From Prolixibacteraceae bacterium (GTDB lineage: Bacteria > Bacteroidota > Bacteroidia > Bacteroidales > Prolixibacteraceae), in NCBI GenBank assembly GCA_014380255.1, contig JACMKG010000382.1, positions 1 to 5,198 of the forward strand: DNA of 5,198 bases. The letters are read 5' to 3'. The notes beneath the pieces were generated by a model. The model was not told the DNA's origin. It saw nothing but the letters and a program-made list of their open reading frames with translations, and ran no database searches. Made by a program: the position numbers and the translations under genes. Positions 1-4,851 of this stretch are shown piece after piece; the first letter of the stretch is position 1; every line of letters begins with the position of its first letter.

Positions 1-1
1 T

Positions 2-88
2 GATGCATATCTCTGTTTTCAGAATCTCAAAGAACGATTGTTAAATGTCTTACAAAATGTAGGCATAAAATACGACATTATATTTTGA
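2..88 (+). CDS. Possible 3' end of a gene entering from the left edge
   Basis: Frame 2 is open from the window edge for 28 codons and ends at TGA 86-88. The visible residues begin DAYLCFQNLKER and end GIKYDIIF, an amphipathic, protein-like tail with ordinary codons. The start lies outside the window. I do not recognise the family. A transposase C-terminus is conceivable because a MITE-like element begins 32 bp downstream, but that is inference from position only. Twenty-eight open codons can also occur by chance in AT-rich DNA. Confidence 0.3.
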   Translation, partial: DAYLCFQNLKERLLNVLQNVGIKYDIIF

Positions 89-119
89 CAATTACTTATA
101 ACAATAGCTGCTCCCACTA

Positions 120-275
120 TGGCAATGTCATTAAGTTAGCGAAATTTTTGGTGTTCTCTTTGGTGTCTTGGTGACTTGTTGGCAAGAAAAAATAGCCACC
201 AAGTCACCAAAGAGAACACCAAATCCCACCAAGAGAAAAAAAACAGAAATATTCCTTAACTTAATGACATTGCCC
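120..275. mobile_element. MITE-like palindromic element with 18-bp terminal inverted repeats
   Basis: The ends are perfect 18-nt inverted repeats: GGCAATGTCATTAAGTTA at 121-138 and its reverse complement at 257-274. Inside is a second inverted repeat of 19 nt (147-165 with 205-223), made of TTGGTG/CACCAA words. The CACCAA copies start at 197, 205, 217 and 227. The words ACTA (116-119 and 276-279) or CACTA (115-119 and 275-279) flank the element directly, as a 4-5 bp target duplication would. At 156 bp it has no coding capacity, so it would need a transposase supplied in trans. Similar ends and similar periodic CACCAA-type palindromes are, from memory, common in Bacteroidota genomes. The parent family is not assigned. 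Confidence 0.7.
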
Positions 276-279
276 ACTA

Positions 280-519
280 GGGATCTAAAAGCATATACTT
301 AAATGAAGCTGGAGAATAGCCTTTCAATGAACAGATGCATTGAAAACCTTCAAGTAGAATCAACAGATGCCAGATCATCACGGAAAGATGGTTGCACACA
401 GAAAAGTAAACCGGCTGACAATACCAGTATTTCAACCTAGTTGTGAAACAAAGATGCCTGGCAATAAGCCATGTAATGTAGCGACCCGGGAAGATTGATT
501 TATTGAGTCTTAAAGCTGT
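280..519. other. Gene-free stretch downstream of the cupin gene
   Basis: No gene can be supported here. Two overlapping plus-strand frames are open (303-440, 45 aa; 367-498, 43 aa), but neither looks like a known protein and they overlap out of frame. A small dyad, TTTCAATG (322-329) with CATTGAAA (338-345) around an 8-nt loop, is present without a T-tract. No convincing terminator for the cupin gene was found; only a weak ACCCG/CGGGT pairing with a long loop lies just past its stop codon. Confidence 0.5.
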
Positions 520-870
520 TTATCGGGTTACCTCAACATCATCGATATAAACGGGGTATTCATTTTTTACAGGGCTGAACACTTCTATTAACACAGAATC
601 TTCTTCCACTTCGGCCCAATGTACCAGACCATTCTGGATGCACCAGGAACTACCGGGCACCAGCTCACGCATTTTCCCATTGATATACAACCTGATTTTT
701 CCCTTCAACAGATAACCCGATTTAACATCGGGATGTGAGTGCTCAGGGAGCTTTGTCCCTTTTTTTAAAACGAATTCTGACATCAGCATTGAATCATCCT
801 TTTTCAGGGTTTTGATCTTTACGCCTTCCACAATCTCTTCGTACCCGTTTGTTGAATAAATACTGTCCAT
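520..870 (-). CDS. Small single-domain cupin protein
   Basis: This 116-aa protein is one cupin barrel. The first cupin motif is at about residues 38-60: GTKLPEHSHP, with His44 and His46, then SGYLLKGKIRLYING. The second is at about 73-88: PGSSWCIQNGLVHWAEV, with His84. These three histidines are the expected metal ligands. The glutamate that usually follows the HxH pair is missing; valine or lysine stands there, and Asp48 might substitute. Cupins of this size bind small ligands or metals or act as simple enzymes, and nothing here fixes the substrate. ATG 868-870 follows an AT-rich leader without a Shine-Dalgarno site, and the stop is TAA 520-522. It lies 48 bp downstream of the PH-domain gene on the same strand, so co-transcription is possible. 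Cytoplasmic: no signal peptide is seen. The family call is firm, the function unknown. Confidence 0.9.
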   Translation of the reverse strand: MDSIYSTNGYEEIVEGVKIKTLKKDDSMLMSEFVLKKGTKLPEHSHPDVKSGYLLKGKIRLYINGKMRELVPGSSWCIQNGLVHWAEVEEDSVLIEVFSPVKNEYPVYIDDVEVTR

Positions 871-918
871 TAGGGATGATATGTGATAGATATTAATTTA
901 AAAATGATGATCCTAAAA

Positions 919-1299
919 CTATTTGAGCGCATGGTGTGCCAACACCTTCTGCAAATCGTATACATTGACTGATCGGTCGAATTTCTTAACGATACTAGGA
1001 TTCGGTTCGCTTGAAATCCATATCTTCAGCTCCGCTTCCAGGTCAAATGTTCCAGCTGTTTCAATACTAAAACGTGAAATGCTCTTATAGGCTATCGACA
1101 GATATTCAATCTTACTTCCAGTAATACCTTGTTTGTCGACCAAAATCAGGCGTTTGGAAGTAAAAATGAATGTATCACGGATCAATTTAAATCCCAGTTC
1201 CATTACTTCGCCTTCAGTAAGTATTTTGCCATAATCCCGGGTCAGCTCTTCCTGGCTAACCACTCCGGCGTTACCCATTAATGATGCAAAAAGTCCCAT
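919..1299 (-). CDS. Bacterial PH-domain protein (bPH_1 / DUF1696-like)
   Basis: This 126-aa protein matches, from memory, the widespread bacterial pleckstrin-homology family Pfam bPH_1 over its whole length. Characteristic segments are the N-terminal MGLFASLMGNAG, the core FKLIRDTFIFTSKRLILVDK (37-56), QGITGSKIEYLSIAYKSI (57-74) and AGTFDLEAELKIWIS (82-96), then a C-terminal helix (112-126). Length is typical and the domain looks complete. No transmembrane segment or signal peptide is seen, so it is probably cytoplasmic. Members form ring-like oligomers in known structures, but their cellular role is unclear. The start ATG 1297-1299 gives the conserved MGLF opening; the stop is TAG 919-921. 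A promoter candidate lies about 70 bp upstream. The cupin gene follows after 48 bp. Confidence 0.93.
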   Translation of the reverse strand: MGLFASLMGNAGVVSQEELTRDYGKILTEGEVMELGFKLIRDTFIFTSKRLILVDKQGITGSKIEYLSIAYKSISRFSIETAGTFDLEAELKIWISSEPNPSIVKKFDRSVNVYDLQKVLAHHALK

Positions 1300-1367
1300 A
1301 ATCGTACGTTTTTAATTAATAATTATTCAATGACCTCCAAAGCCTGTAATTATTAAATTTAGTGGCT

Positions 1368-1396
1368 CAAATTTATTGAAAACATTTACCATTAAA
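1368..1396 (-). promoter_or_regulatory. Candidate Bacteroidota promoter for the PH-domain gene
   Basis: On the minus strand TAAATTTG (1368-1375) matches the Bacteroidota -7 consensus TAnnTTTG exactly. A weaker -33 match, TTTA for TTTG (1393-1396), lies 17 bp upstream. The predicted leader is about 60 nt, ending in a TA-rich stretch before ATG 1297-1299. A GGAGGTCA word lies in this leader (about 1332-1339) but is over 30 nt from the start codon, too far to be its ribosome site. Confidence 0.5.
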
Positions 1397-1399
1397 TGC

Positions 1400-1832
1400 A
1401 TTTCTCTGTTAAATGTTAAGTTAAATCCTTAAAATTAATAAATCTACTTTTCCATTTTAATCACAACAACAGCATTCAACACCAACACTCTAAATTACAA
1501 GGAATTAAAAATTAGAGATAAGATAAAAATCAAATCATACCAGGCCTATAAAAAAGAGAAAATGTGTTTAATTATTCAACACTCAACCCCAATGAATGAA
1601 TTATATAAAGGGAAAGGCTATCAATATGATCAAAATTATCGATTGGAATTATAGAATTACCCTTCTAAGCCTTCCTATATGTAAAGCTCATGGAACTAAA
1701 AAACATTTGCTTTAACCCGATTTTTGAATAGGAGTTAACAGCGAATGATGAAGATATAGCATCTAAATCTAACTGAAGTAATCTTAAGGCATGAGAATGG
1801 TCTGCCGCACCTGGCAACGCTTGAAGAAACTC
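1400..1832. other. AT-rich intergenic stretch without supported genes
   Basis: About 430 bp lie between the PH-gene promoter region and the terminator of the 149-aa gene. I see no gene, RNA or repeat that can be supported. A 30-aa plus-strand frame (1562-1654) and a 62-codon minus-strand stretch without an early start codon (1668-1853) are open, and are discussed under rejected items. The DNA is mostly A+T with irregular A- and T-runs. Confidence 0.5.
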
Positions 1833-1877
1833 ATAACAAAAGCGTCCTGGCTTTTAGAGTCAGGACGCTTTTGTTAT
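1833..1877 (-). terminator. Strong hairpin terminator overlapping the stop codon
   Basis: ATAACAAAAGCGTCCTG (1833-1849) pairs perfectly with 1861-1877, giving a 17-bp stem and an 11-nt loop. The outer stem is A/T-rich, so either transcript ends in CGCTTTTGTTAT, which acts as a T-rich tail; the hairpin could work in both directions. The stop codon of the 149-aa gene (TAA 1874-1876) lies inside the stem, so it serves that gene. No plus-strand gene ends here. Confidence 0.8.
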
Positions 1878-2323
1878 TTTGTAAAAGTGTGGAAATTAAT
1901 CATCGGTTGTTGTAATTGAAACGCCTTACTTTTGCTCTTATGCGGACTCAGGGCATTAACAAGGAACTCAATTTCAATTTTGGTGTTATTAAATAAGTCC
2001 TGCACAGTGATCAGGCAATCATCGTAGTTGCTTAATCCCACCAATCCTTTATTGGCTATTGCCGAATCGATTGAATTTTGCAACTCCTTGTTCTTGAATA
2101 GATCAATGGCCTGTTGCAGAGTGTTAACGGGCATGAATTTCTTCGATTGAGCATCAGCATTCAGGATTACAAGAATGGCATTTATTTTATCCGGCAGCTC
2201 TGATTCCACGATACGATTACCCCTTTCGATGATTGTGGTCGGTAAAGTTTCATTATAGCGGGATAACAACTTCTCGTGCAATTCCTTTCCTTTTTCCAGC
2301 AAACGCAGAATCTCTTTTCGCAT
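1874..2323 (-). CDS. Hypothetical helical 149-aa protein
   Basis: I do not recognise this protein. It begins MRKEILRLLEKGKELHEKLL, a charged amphipathic helix (1-22). Further helices are likely at about 42-58 (SELPDKINAILVILNAD), 66-80, 82-92 and 102-125 (CLITVQDLFNNTKIEIEFLV). The tail after residue 127 is Lys/Ser- and Gln-rich and probably flexible. No signal peptide, membrane segment, cysteine pair or catalytic motif is visible, so a cytoplasmic mostly alpha-helical protein is likely. The start ATG 2321-2323 is preceded by an AT-rich leader and a promoter candidate about 90 bp upstream. The stop TAA 1874-1876 is embedded in the terminator stem. It appears to be a single-gene transcription unit, and its codon use does not look foreign. 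That it is a real gene is likely from its promoter, terminator and length; its function is unknown. Confidence 0.8.
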   Translation of the reverse strand: MRKEILRLLEKGKELHEKLLSRYNETLPTTIIERGNRIVESELPDKINAILVILNADAQSKKFMPVNTLQQAIDLFKNKELQNSIDSAIANKGLVGLSNYDDCLITVQDLFNNTKIEIEFLVNALSPHKSKSKAFQLQQPMINFHTFTK

Positions 2324-2409
2324 AGTCTATTATTAATAGTATGGTTTGGAATATCGTCTTTCCGATTGTAATGCCTAAATTCTTTTACGTAAATGATAAA
2401 AGGTTGCCC

Positions 2410-2440
2410 CGAAGTTATATTTAAAGTTAATATTTACAAA
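2410..2440 (-). promoter_or_regulatory. Candidate Bacteroidota promoter for the 149-aa gene
   Basis: On the minus strand TTTG (2437-2440) is followed after 19 bp by TAACTTCG (2410-2417), one mismatch from TAnnTTTG. The position implies a leader of about 80 nt before ATG 2321-2323. It sits just past the stop of the upstream remnant frame (2456-2617), as a promoter in an intergenic gap should. Confidence 0.5.
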
Positions 2441-2455
2441 CATAAATAGCCATTT

Positions 2456-2617
2456 TTATTGACTTTTGATCAACATTTCTGCAATCGGTTGTTTTGGAAA
2501 CAATGTACCATCCCAAAAGTTATCATCCCACCCTGGCAAATCCTGCCCTCCTGGAAGAGTCTGTTTGGTAAGCCAACTCTCACTTCCAATAGGATTAATC
2601 AATGATTTATTTGGTGA
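2456..2617 (-). pseudogene. Start-less protein-like frame, probable gene remnant
   Basis: A minus-strand frame of 53 codons is open from just after TGA 2618-2620 to TAA 2456-2458. Its residues look like real protein: SLINPIGSESWLTKQ, then LPGGQDLPGWDDNFWDG, then TLFPKQPIAEMLIKSQ. It is rich in Trp, Gly, Pro and Asp, unlike random AT-rich translation. There is no upstream ATG; the only ATG is nine residues from the end. A TTG at 2600-2602 could start a 48-aa peptide, but nothing supports it. It follows the outer-membrane gene's terminator and precedes the promoter of the 149-aa gene. The likeliest reading is the 3' remnant of a deleted gene, with a small unannotated protein as the alternative. 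Family not recognised. Confidence 0.45.
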
Positions 2618-2642
2618 TCATTCATCTAAAATGACTTATTGA

Positions 2643-2679
2643 AAAGAAAAAAGCCTTCAGGAATTTATCCTGAAGGCTT
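2643..2679 (-). terminator. Rho-independent terminator of the outer-membrane protein gene
   Basis: AAGCCTTCAGGA (2651-2662) pairs perfectly with TCCTGAAGGCTT (2668-2679) around a 5-nt loop. On the minus strand the stem runs straight into a T-rich tail, the complement of the A-run at 2642-2652. It starts 27 bp past the stop codon of the 427-aa gene and is oriented for it. Confidence 0.9.
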
Positions 2680-2705
2680 AACCACTTAGAGAGAGGAAAG
2701 ATCTC

Positions 2706-3989
2706 TCAAAATTTCAAACCTACCAGTAAGGTTGCATAACTTGTTTCAAATTCTTTTGCATAATGCTTCATGTCAACCAGGTAATTATAGGTCAGATGCT
2801 CATATCCTTCCTGAATAATCAAGCTTTTGATCGTACTATACCTGGCATTTGCAAATATGGATAAATTAGGTGCCAGCTTGAGTGTAAGGCCGACTTCGCC
2901 AAACCAGCCCCCTTTCTGAATGGGATGAAGCACCAGATCTGTATTCTGATCAATTGTAACCTTTGAATCGTATACAAAGCTTATATTCTTACCAATGCCT
3001 AACGATGGAACAAAGAAACCTCTTAACAAATTATACTTTAACATGACAGGCACCCCAATTGTGTAGGACTCGATGGAAAAACTGGTATCGTTTAAACCTC
3101 CAAAAATATCTTCCTTGTAATCCATTTTGCTGCCCATTACTTCAAGCTGGAAAGAAAGCTTATCGTTGAGAAGCGGAAGCGGGAAATTAATGAAAAAACC
3201 TGCCGAATACGTATCAAAGGTTTTCGATGTGAGTGAGTTAGGCTCCTCCGAAGAGAATATTGCTTTAGGCGATGGTAAAAATTCAATTTCAGTCATATGC
3301 TGCCCCCCATAAATTCCTACTCTTGGGTTGTACATTTTCAGATTGCGTTCATAGGTAATAGGCTCTTCCCCAATGTATTTTTCATCAATATAATCCTTTG
3401 TAAGATCCGAAAAAGATCTGGCATCATATTCCAGTTCATAAACCCGTTTCCTCGTATTTTCCGAATCACCGAACAGGGATAATAAGGTACCTTTGTAAAC
3501 TTTGCCATTGGAGAAATAATTAGGACTGTAATAGACCGAATCATTTTCTTCAGGTGTATCATCAGTCATTAACTCTTCGTACTGCAGAGCCACCATGTCG
3601 CTGTCCTTTTTCTGAATGTAAAACCCCTTGTTTGAACTTCTTCTGTTTTGATAAAGATTGACCGGCCCTTCAATCAAAACCTCCAGAAAAACATTCTTGG
3701 TTTTGAACCTGTTGCTAACCTCTTTCGAAACGTAGTATTTGTCATTAAACATCCGGTAACCTTTTAATTCTCCCGGACGGTATTCTTTCACCCGAAGCTT
3801 TTTCTGTGGCCTGAAGGTACAGAGCCTTGAGTTTTTAAGACCACCGGCATCATTTATTTTACCGTATATAGTATCGTTGTCAAGGGTAATGATATACCCT
3901 TTTTTGAAATTATCCTGCCCCATTACTCCCACTGAGACTAGAAGGGCCAATACCAGGATGAATGATTTAAAAGTATATCTCATAGTCAT
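2706..3989 (-). CDS. Outer-membrane beta-barrel protein (porin-like)
   Basis: This is a 427-aa protein with a signal peptide. The basic start MTMRYTFK is followed by a hydrophobic core (9-22) and a likely cleavage before Gln25 (GVMG|QDN). An N-terminal region (about 27-215) opens with GYIITLDNDTIYGKI, a motif I recall from many Bacteroidota surface proteins. It is mostly beta and charged. The C-terminal part (about 222-427) alternates short hydrophobic strands and turns (YSAGFFINFPLPL, SYTIGVPVMLKYNLL, GWFGEVGLTLKLAPNLSIFA) and ends TLLVGLKF with a terminal aromatic residue. This fits an OMP_b-brl-type eight-strand barrel inserted by the BAM machinery. Substrate and role are unknown. Either ATG 3987-3989 or ATG 3981-3983 could start it; both keep the signal peptide. 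Stop TGA 2706-2708 is followed by a strong terminator. It appears monocistronic. Confidence 0.88.
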   Translation of the reverse strand: MTMRYTFKSFILVLALLVSVGVMGQDNFKKGYIITLDNDTIYGKINDAGGLKNSRLCTFRPQKKLRVKEYRPGELKGYRMFNDKYYVSKEVSNRFKTKNVFLEVLIEGPVNLYQNRRSSNKGFYIQKKDSDMVALQYEELMTDDTPEENDSVYYSPNYFSNGKVYKGTLLSLFGDSENTRKRVYELEYDARSFSDLTKDYIDEKYIGEEPITYERNLKMYNPRVGIYGGQHMTEIEFLPSPKAIFSSEEPNSLTSKTFDTYSAGFFINFPLPLLNDKLSFQLEVMGSKMDYKEDIFGGLNDTSFSIESYTIGVPVMLKYNLLRGFFVPSLGIGKNISFVYDSKVTIDQNTDLVLHPIQKGGWFGEVGLTLKLAPNLSIFANARYSTIKSLIIQEGYEHLTYNYLVDMKHYAKEFETSYATLLVGLKF

Positions 3990-4454
3990 TAATTTTAATG
4001 ATTAATATTTTAAACTGGATCCAAATAGTCCCTTTGTTCGAAATAAGGTGAATCTATGAGAACATATTCAGACCCTTATGTCCTTTAAACGAATTACTTA
4101 TAGCAAAGGTTTTATTAATTAACATCTCTTATAAAAAAGGATGGATTTCTGCTTTTACCTTGTAAAAGGAAAAATAACTACTCTTATAATACCAATAATT
4201 TCCGGCGATACTGCTTTCATGAGAGTTTTAACCCAAAACCAATTATTTGCTATCTATACACAAGCCTTCTGAAGGAAAAGGCTTCACTACAACGGCACAA
4301 CTAACTGTATATCAATCTATTGATACCAATTAATTCTGTATTGAATGTGTTTTCCTATCAACTTTTTCTTGGTCTATGAACTCCGTAAACCAGTATCCCA
4401 CTTAAGCCTTACCTCAAGCAAAGGCGGTGTGCCCCCGTTGATTGCTTCATACTT
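3990..4454. other. Intergenic stretch upstream of the outer-membrane gene
   Basis: The first part (3990-4370) is AT-rich and should carry the promoter of the 427-aa gene, but no good TTTG/TAnnTTTG pair was found. Weak dyads occur at 4152-4168 (CTTTTAC, 3-nt loop, GTAAAAG) and 4262-4284 (AAGCCTT with AAGGCTT); neither has a convincing T-tract. From about 4398 to 4445 the composition turns G+C-richer (GGCGGTGTGCCCCCG), and a 33-codon minus-strand frame (4377-4475) is open there. The block adjoins the large palindrome and may belong to the same repeated element. Confidence 0.5.
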
Positions 4455-4629
4455 CTGTCTTACCTCTGTCTTATCTCATTCTTCTTTAATTCGAATATAA
4501 TTCGAATATAATAAAAATATAATTCGAACAGATACGTATTATATACGTATTATATTCGAGTTATATACGTATTATATTCGAATTAAAGAAGAATATGGTA
4601 AGACAGAGGTAAGACAAGAATAAGACCAC
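4455..4629. repeat. Large palindrome with 45-nt arms and 11-bp periodicity
   Basis: Positions 4457-4501 pair with 4571-4615 at 42 of 45 bases. The pairing is a perfect 17-bp block (4457-4473 with 4599-4615), a 4-nt patch with three mismatches, and a perfect 24-bp block (4478-4501 with 4571-4594). The arms are built from 11-nt steps: GTCTTA begins at 4457 and 4468, and TAAGAC begins at 4599, 4610 and 4621. No target duplication and no clear reading frame were found. As single-stranded DNA or RNA it would fold into a very stable hairpin. Whether it is a MITE, a chromosomal repeat or a protein-binding site cannot be told from one copy. Confidence 0.85.
4489..4587. repeat. Array of palindromic hexamers at about 11-bp spacing
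   Basis: The centre of the palindrome can be cut into nine 11-nt units. Self-complementary hexamers recur: TTCGAA (4490-4495, 4501-4506, 4523-4528, 4577-4582) and TACGTA (4533-4538, 4544-4549, 4566-4571), plus a near-match TTCGAG (4555-4560). Their central CG steps are at 4492, 4503, 4525, 4535, 4546, 4557, 4568 and 4579, so spacings are 11, 22, 10, 11, 11, 11 and 11. Positions 4539-4560 and 4561-4582 are also a 22-nt tandem repeat with one difference. The sites would lie on one face of the helix, as in binding arrays; binding is inference. Confidence 0.8.
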
Positions 4630-4716
4630 AACCAAGCGCCATACGGGTAGAACTTCGTTTTGGGAATGGATGAATTGTTTATCCGTTTTAGTGGAATGGA
4701 TGGATGAATTGTGCAT
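4561..4716 (-). CDS. Doubtful 51-aa frame with one membrane segment
   Basis: ATG 4714-4716 opens 51 codons ending at TAA 4561-4563. The N-terminal half is polar (MHNSSIHSTKTDKQFIHSQN) and the C-terminal half is strongly hydrophobic (VWRLVVVLFLSYLCLTIFFF), like a single membrane span. However, the hydrophobic part is the translation of the palindrome's right arm, and the start lies within the 20-nt direct repeats. T-rich repeats translate to hydrophobic residues by composition alone. I see no promoter or ribosome signal. It is listed for completeness and is more likely fortuitous. Confidence 0.15.
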   Translation of the reverse strand: MHNSSIHSTKTDKQFIHSQNEVLPVWRLVVVLFLSYLCLTIFFFNSNIIRI

Positions 4717-4719
4717 CCG
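4666..4719. repeat. Pair of 20-nt direct repeats
   Basis: ATGGATGAATTG followed by TTTATCCG (4666-4685) recurs as ATGGATGAATTG followed by TGCATCCG (4700-4719), with 18 of 20 bases identical and a 34-bp offset. Each copy contains a short dyad (GGAT with ATCC; in the second copy GGATG with CATCC). They lie between the large palindrome and the 4749-4847 remnant, outside any supported gene. They could be an operator-like pair or a small local duplication. Confidence 0.7.
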
Positions 4720-4748
4720 ACAGGAAGGAAAGCACTTTTTCCTAATGT

Positions 4749-4847
4749 CTAATATCTTTTATCTAAAGTCTTGGTTTCCCAGGTGCCATTGTGATTAATG
4801 GTAACTTCAGGGATCTCTTTCTTCGAATCAACGTCGTAAAATGGAGT
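4749..4847 (-). pseudogene. Start-less 32-codon protein-like frame, probable gene remnant
   Basis: Just past the stop of the dehydrogenase-like gene, a minus-strand frame opens after TGA 4848-4850 and runs 32 codons to TAG 4749-4751. The residues look like genuine protein: TPFYDVDSKKEIPEVTINHN followed by GTWETKTLDKRY, with a plausible beta-hairpin (VTINHNGTWETKTL). It has no in-frame start codon. The TGA before it lies one base past the upstream gene's TAA. It is probably the surviving 3' end of a deleted or frameshifted gene. The family is not recognised, and chance cannot be excluded at this length. Confidence 0.4.
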
Positions 4848-4851
4848 TCAG

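Noticed and set aside
303..498. Two overlapping plus-strand frames (303-440 and 367-498)
   Set aside because: Both are short, overlap out of frame and resemble no family I know. A gene tail or an old insertion is possible but cannot be supported.
1562..1654. 30-aa plus-strand frame
   Set aside because: Too short, with no promoter or ribosome signal; expected by chance in AT-rich intergenic DNA.
1668..1853. 62-codon minus-strand stretch containing QALPGAADHSHALRLLQLD
   Set aside because: It is fairly protein-like but has no early start codon and begins inside the terminator hairpin of the neighbouring gene. An open stretch of this length is not rare over six frames, so it is noted only as a weak remnant candidate.
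3127..3312. Plus-strand 61-codon frame inside the outer-membrane gene
   Set aside because: It lies wholly within the well-supported minus-strand gene and has no protein-like pattern of its own; it is an antisense shadow.
3297..3482. Second plus-strand 61-codon frame inside the outer-membrane gene
   Set aside because: Same reason: antisense to a real gene, with no independent signals.
3338..3562. Minus-strand 74-codon frame overlapping the outer-membrane gene
   Set aside because: It is an out-of-frame shadow on the same strand with no start signal or recognisable domain.
4262..4284. Possible terminator hairpin AAGCCTT/AAGGCTT
   Set aside because: The stem is only 7 bp with a 9-nt loop, there is no T-tract on either strand, and no gene ends here.
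4489..4587. CRISPR-like or replication-origin iteron array
   Set aside because: The 11-bp units are far too short and lack unique spacers for CRISPR. No replication gene or DnaA-type boxes accompany them, so an origin is unsupported.
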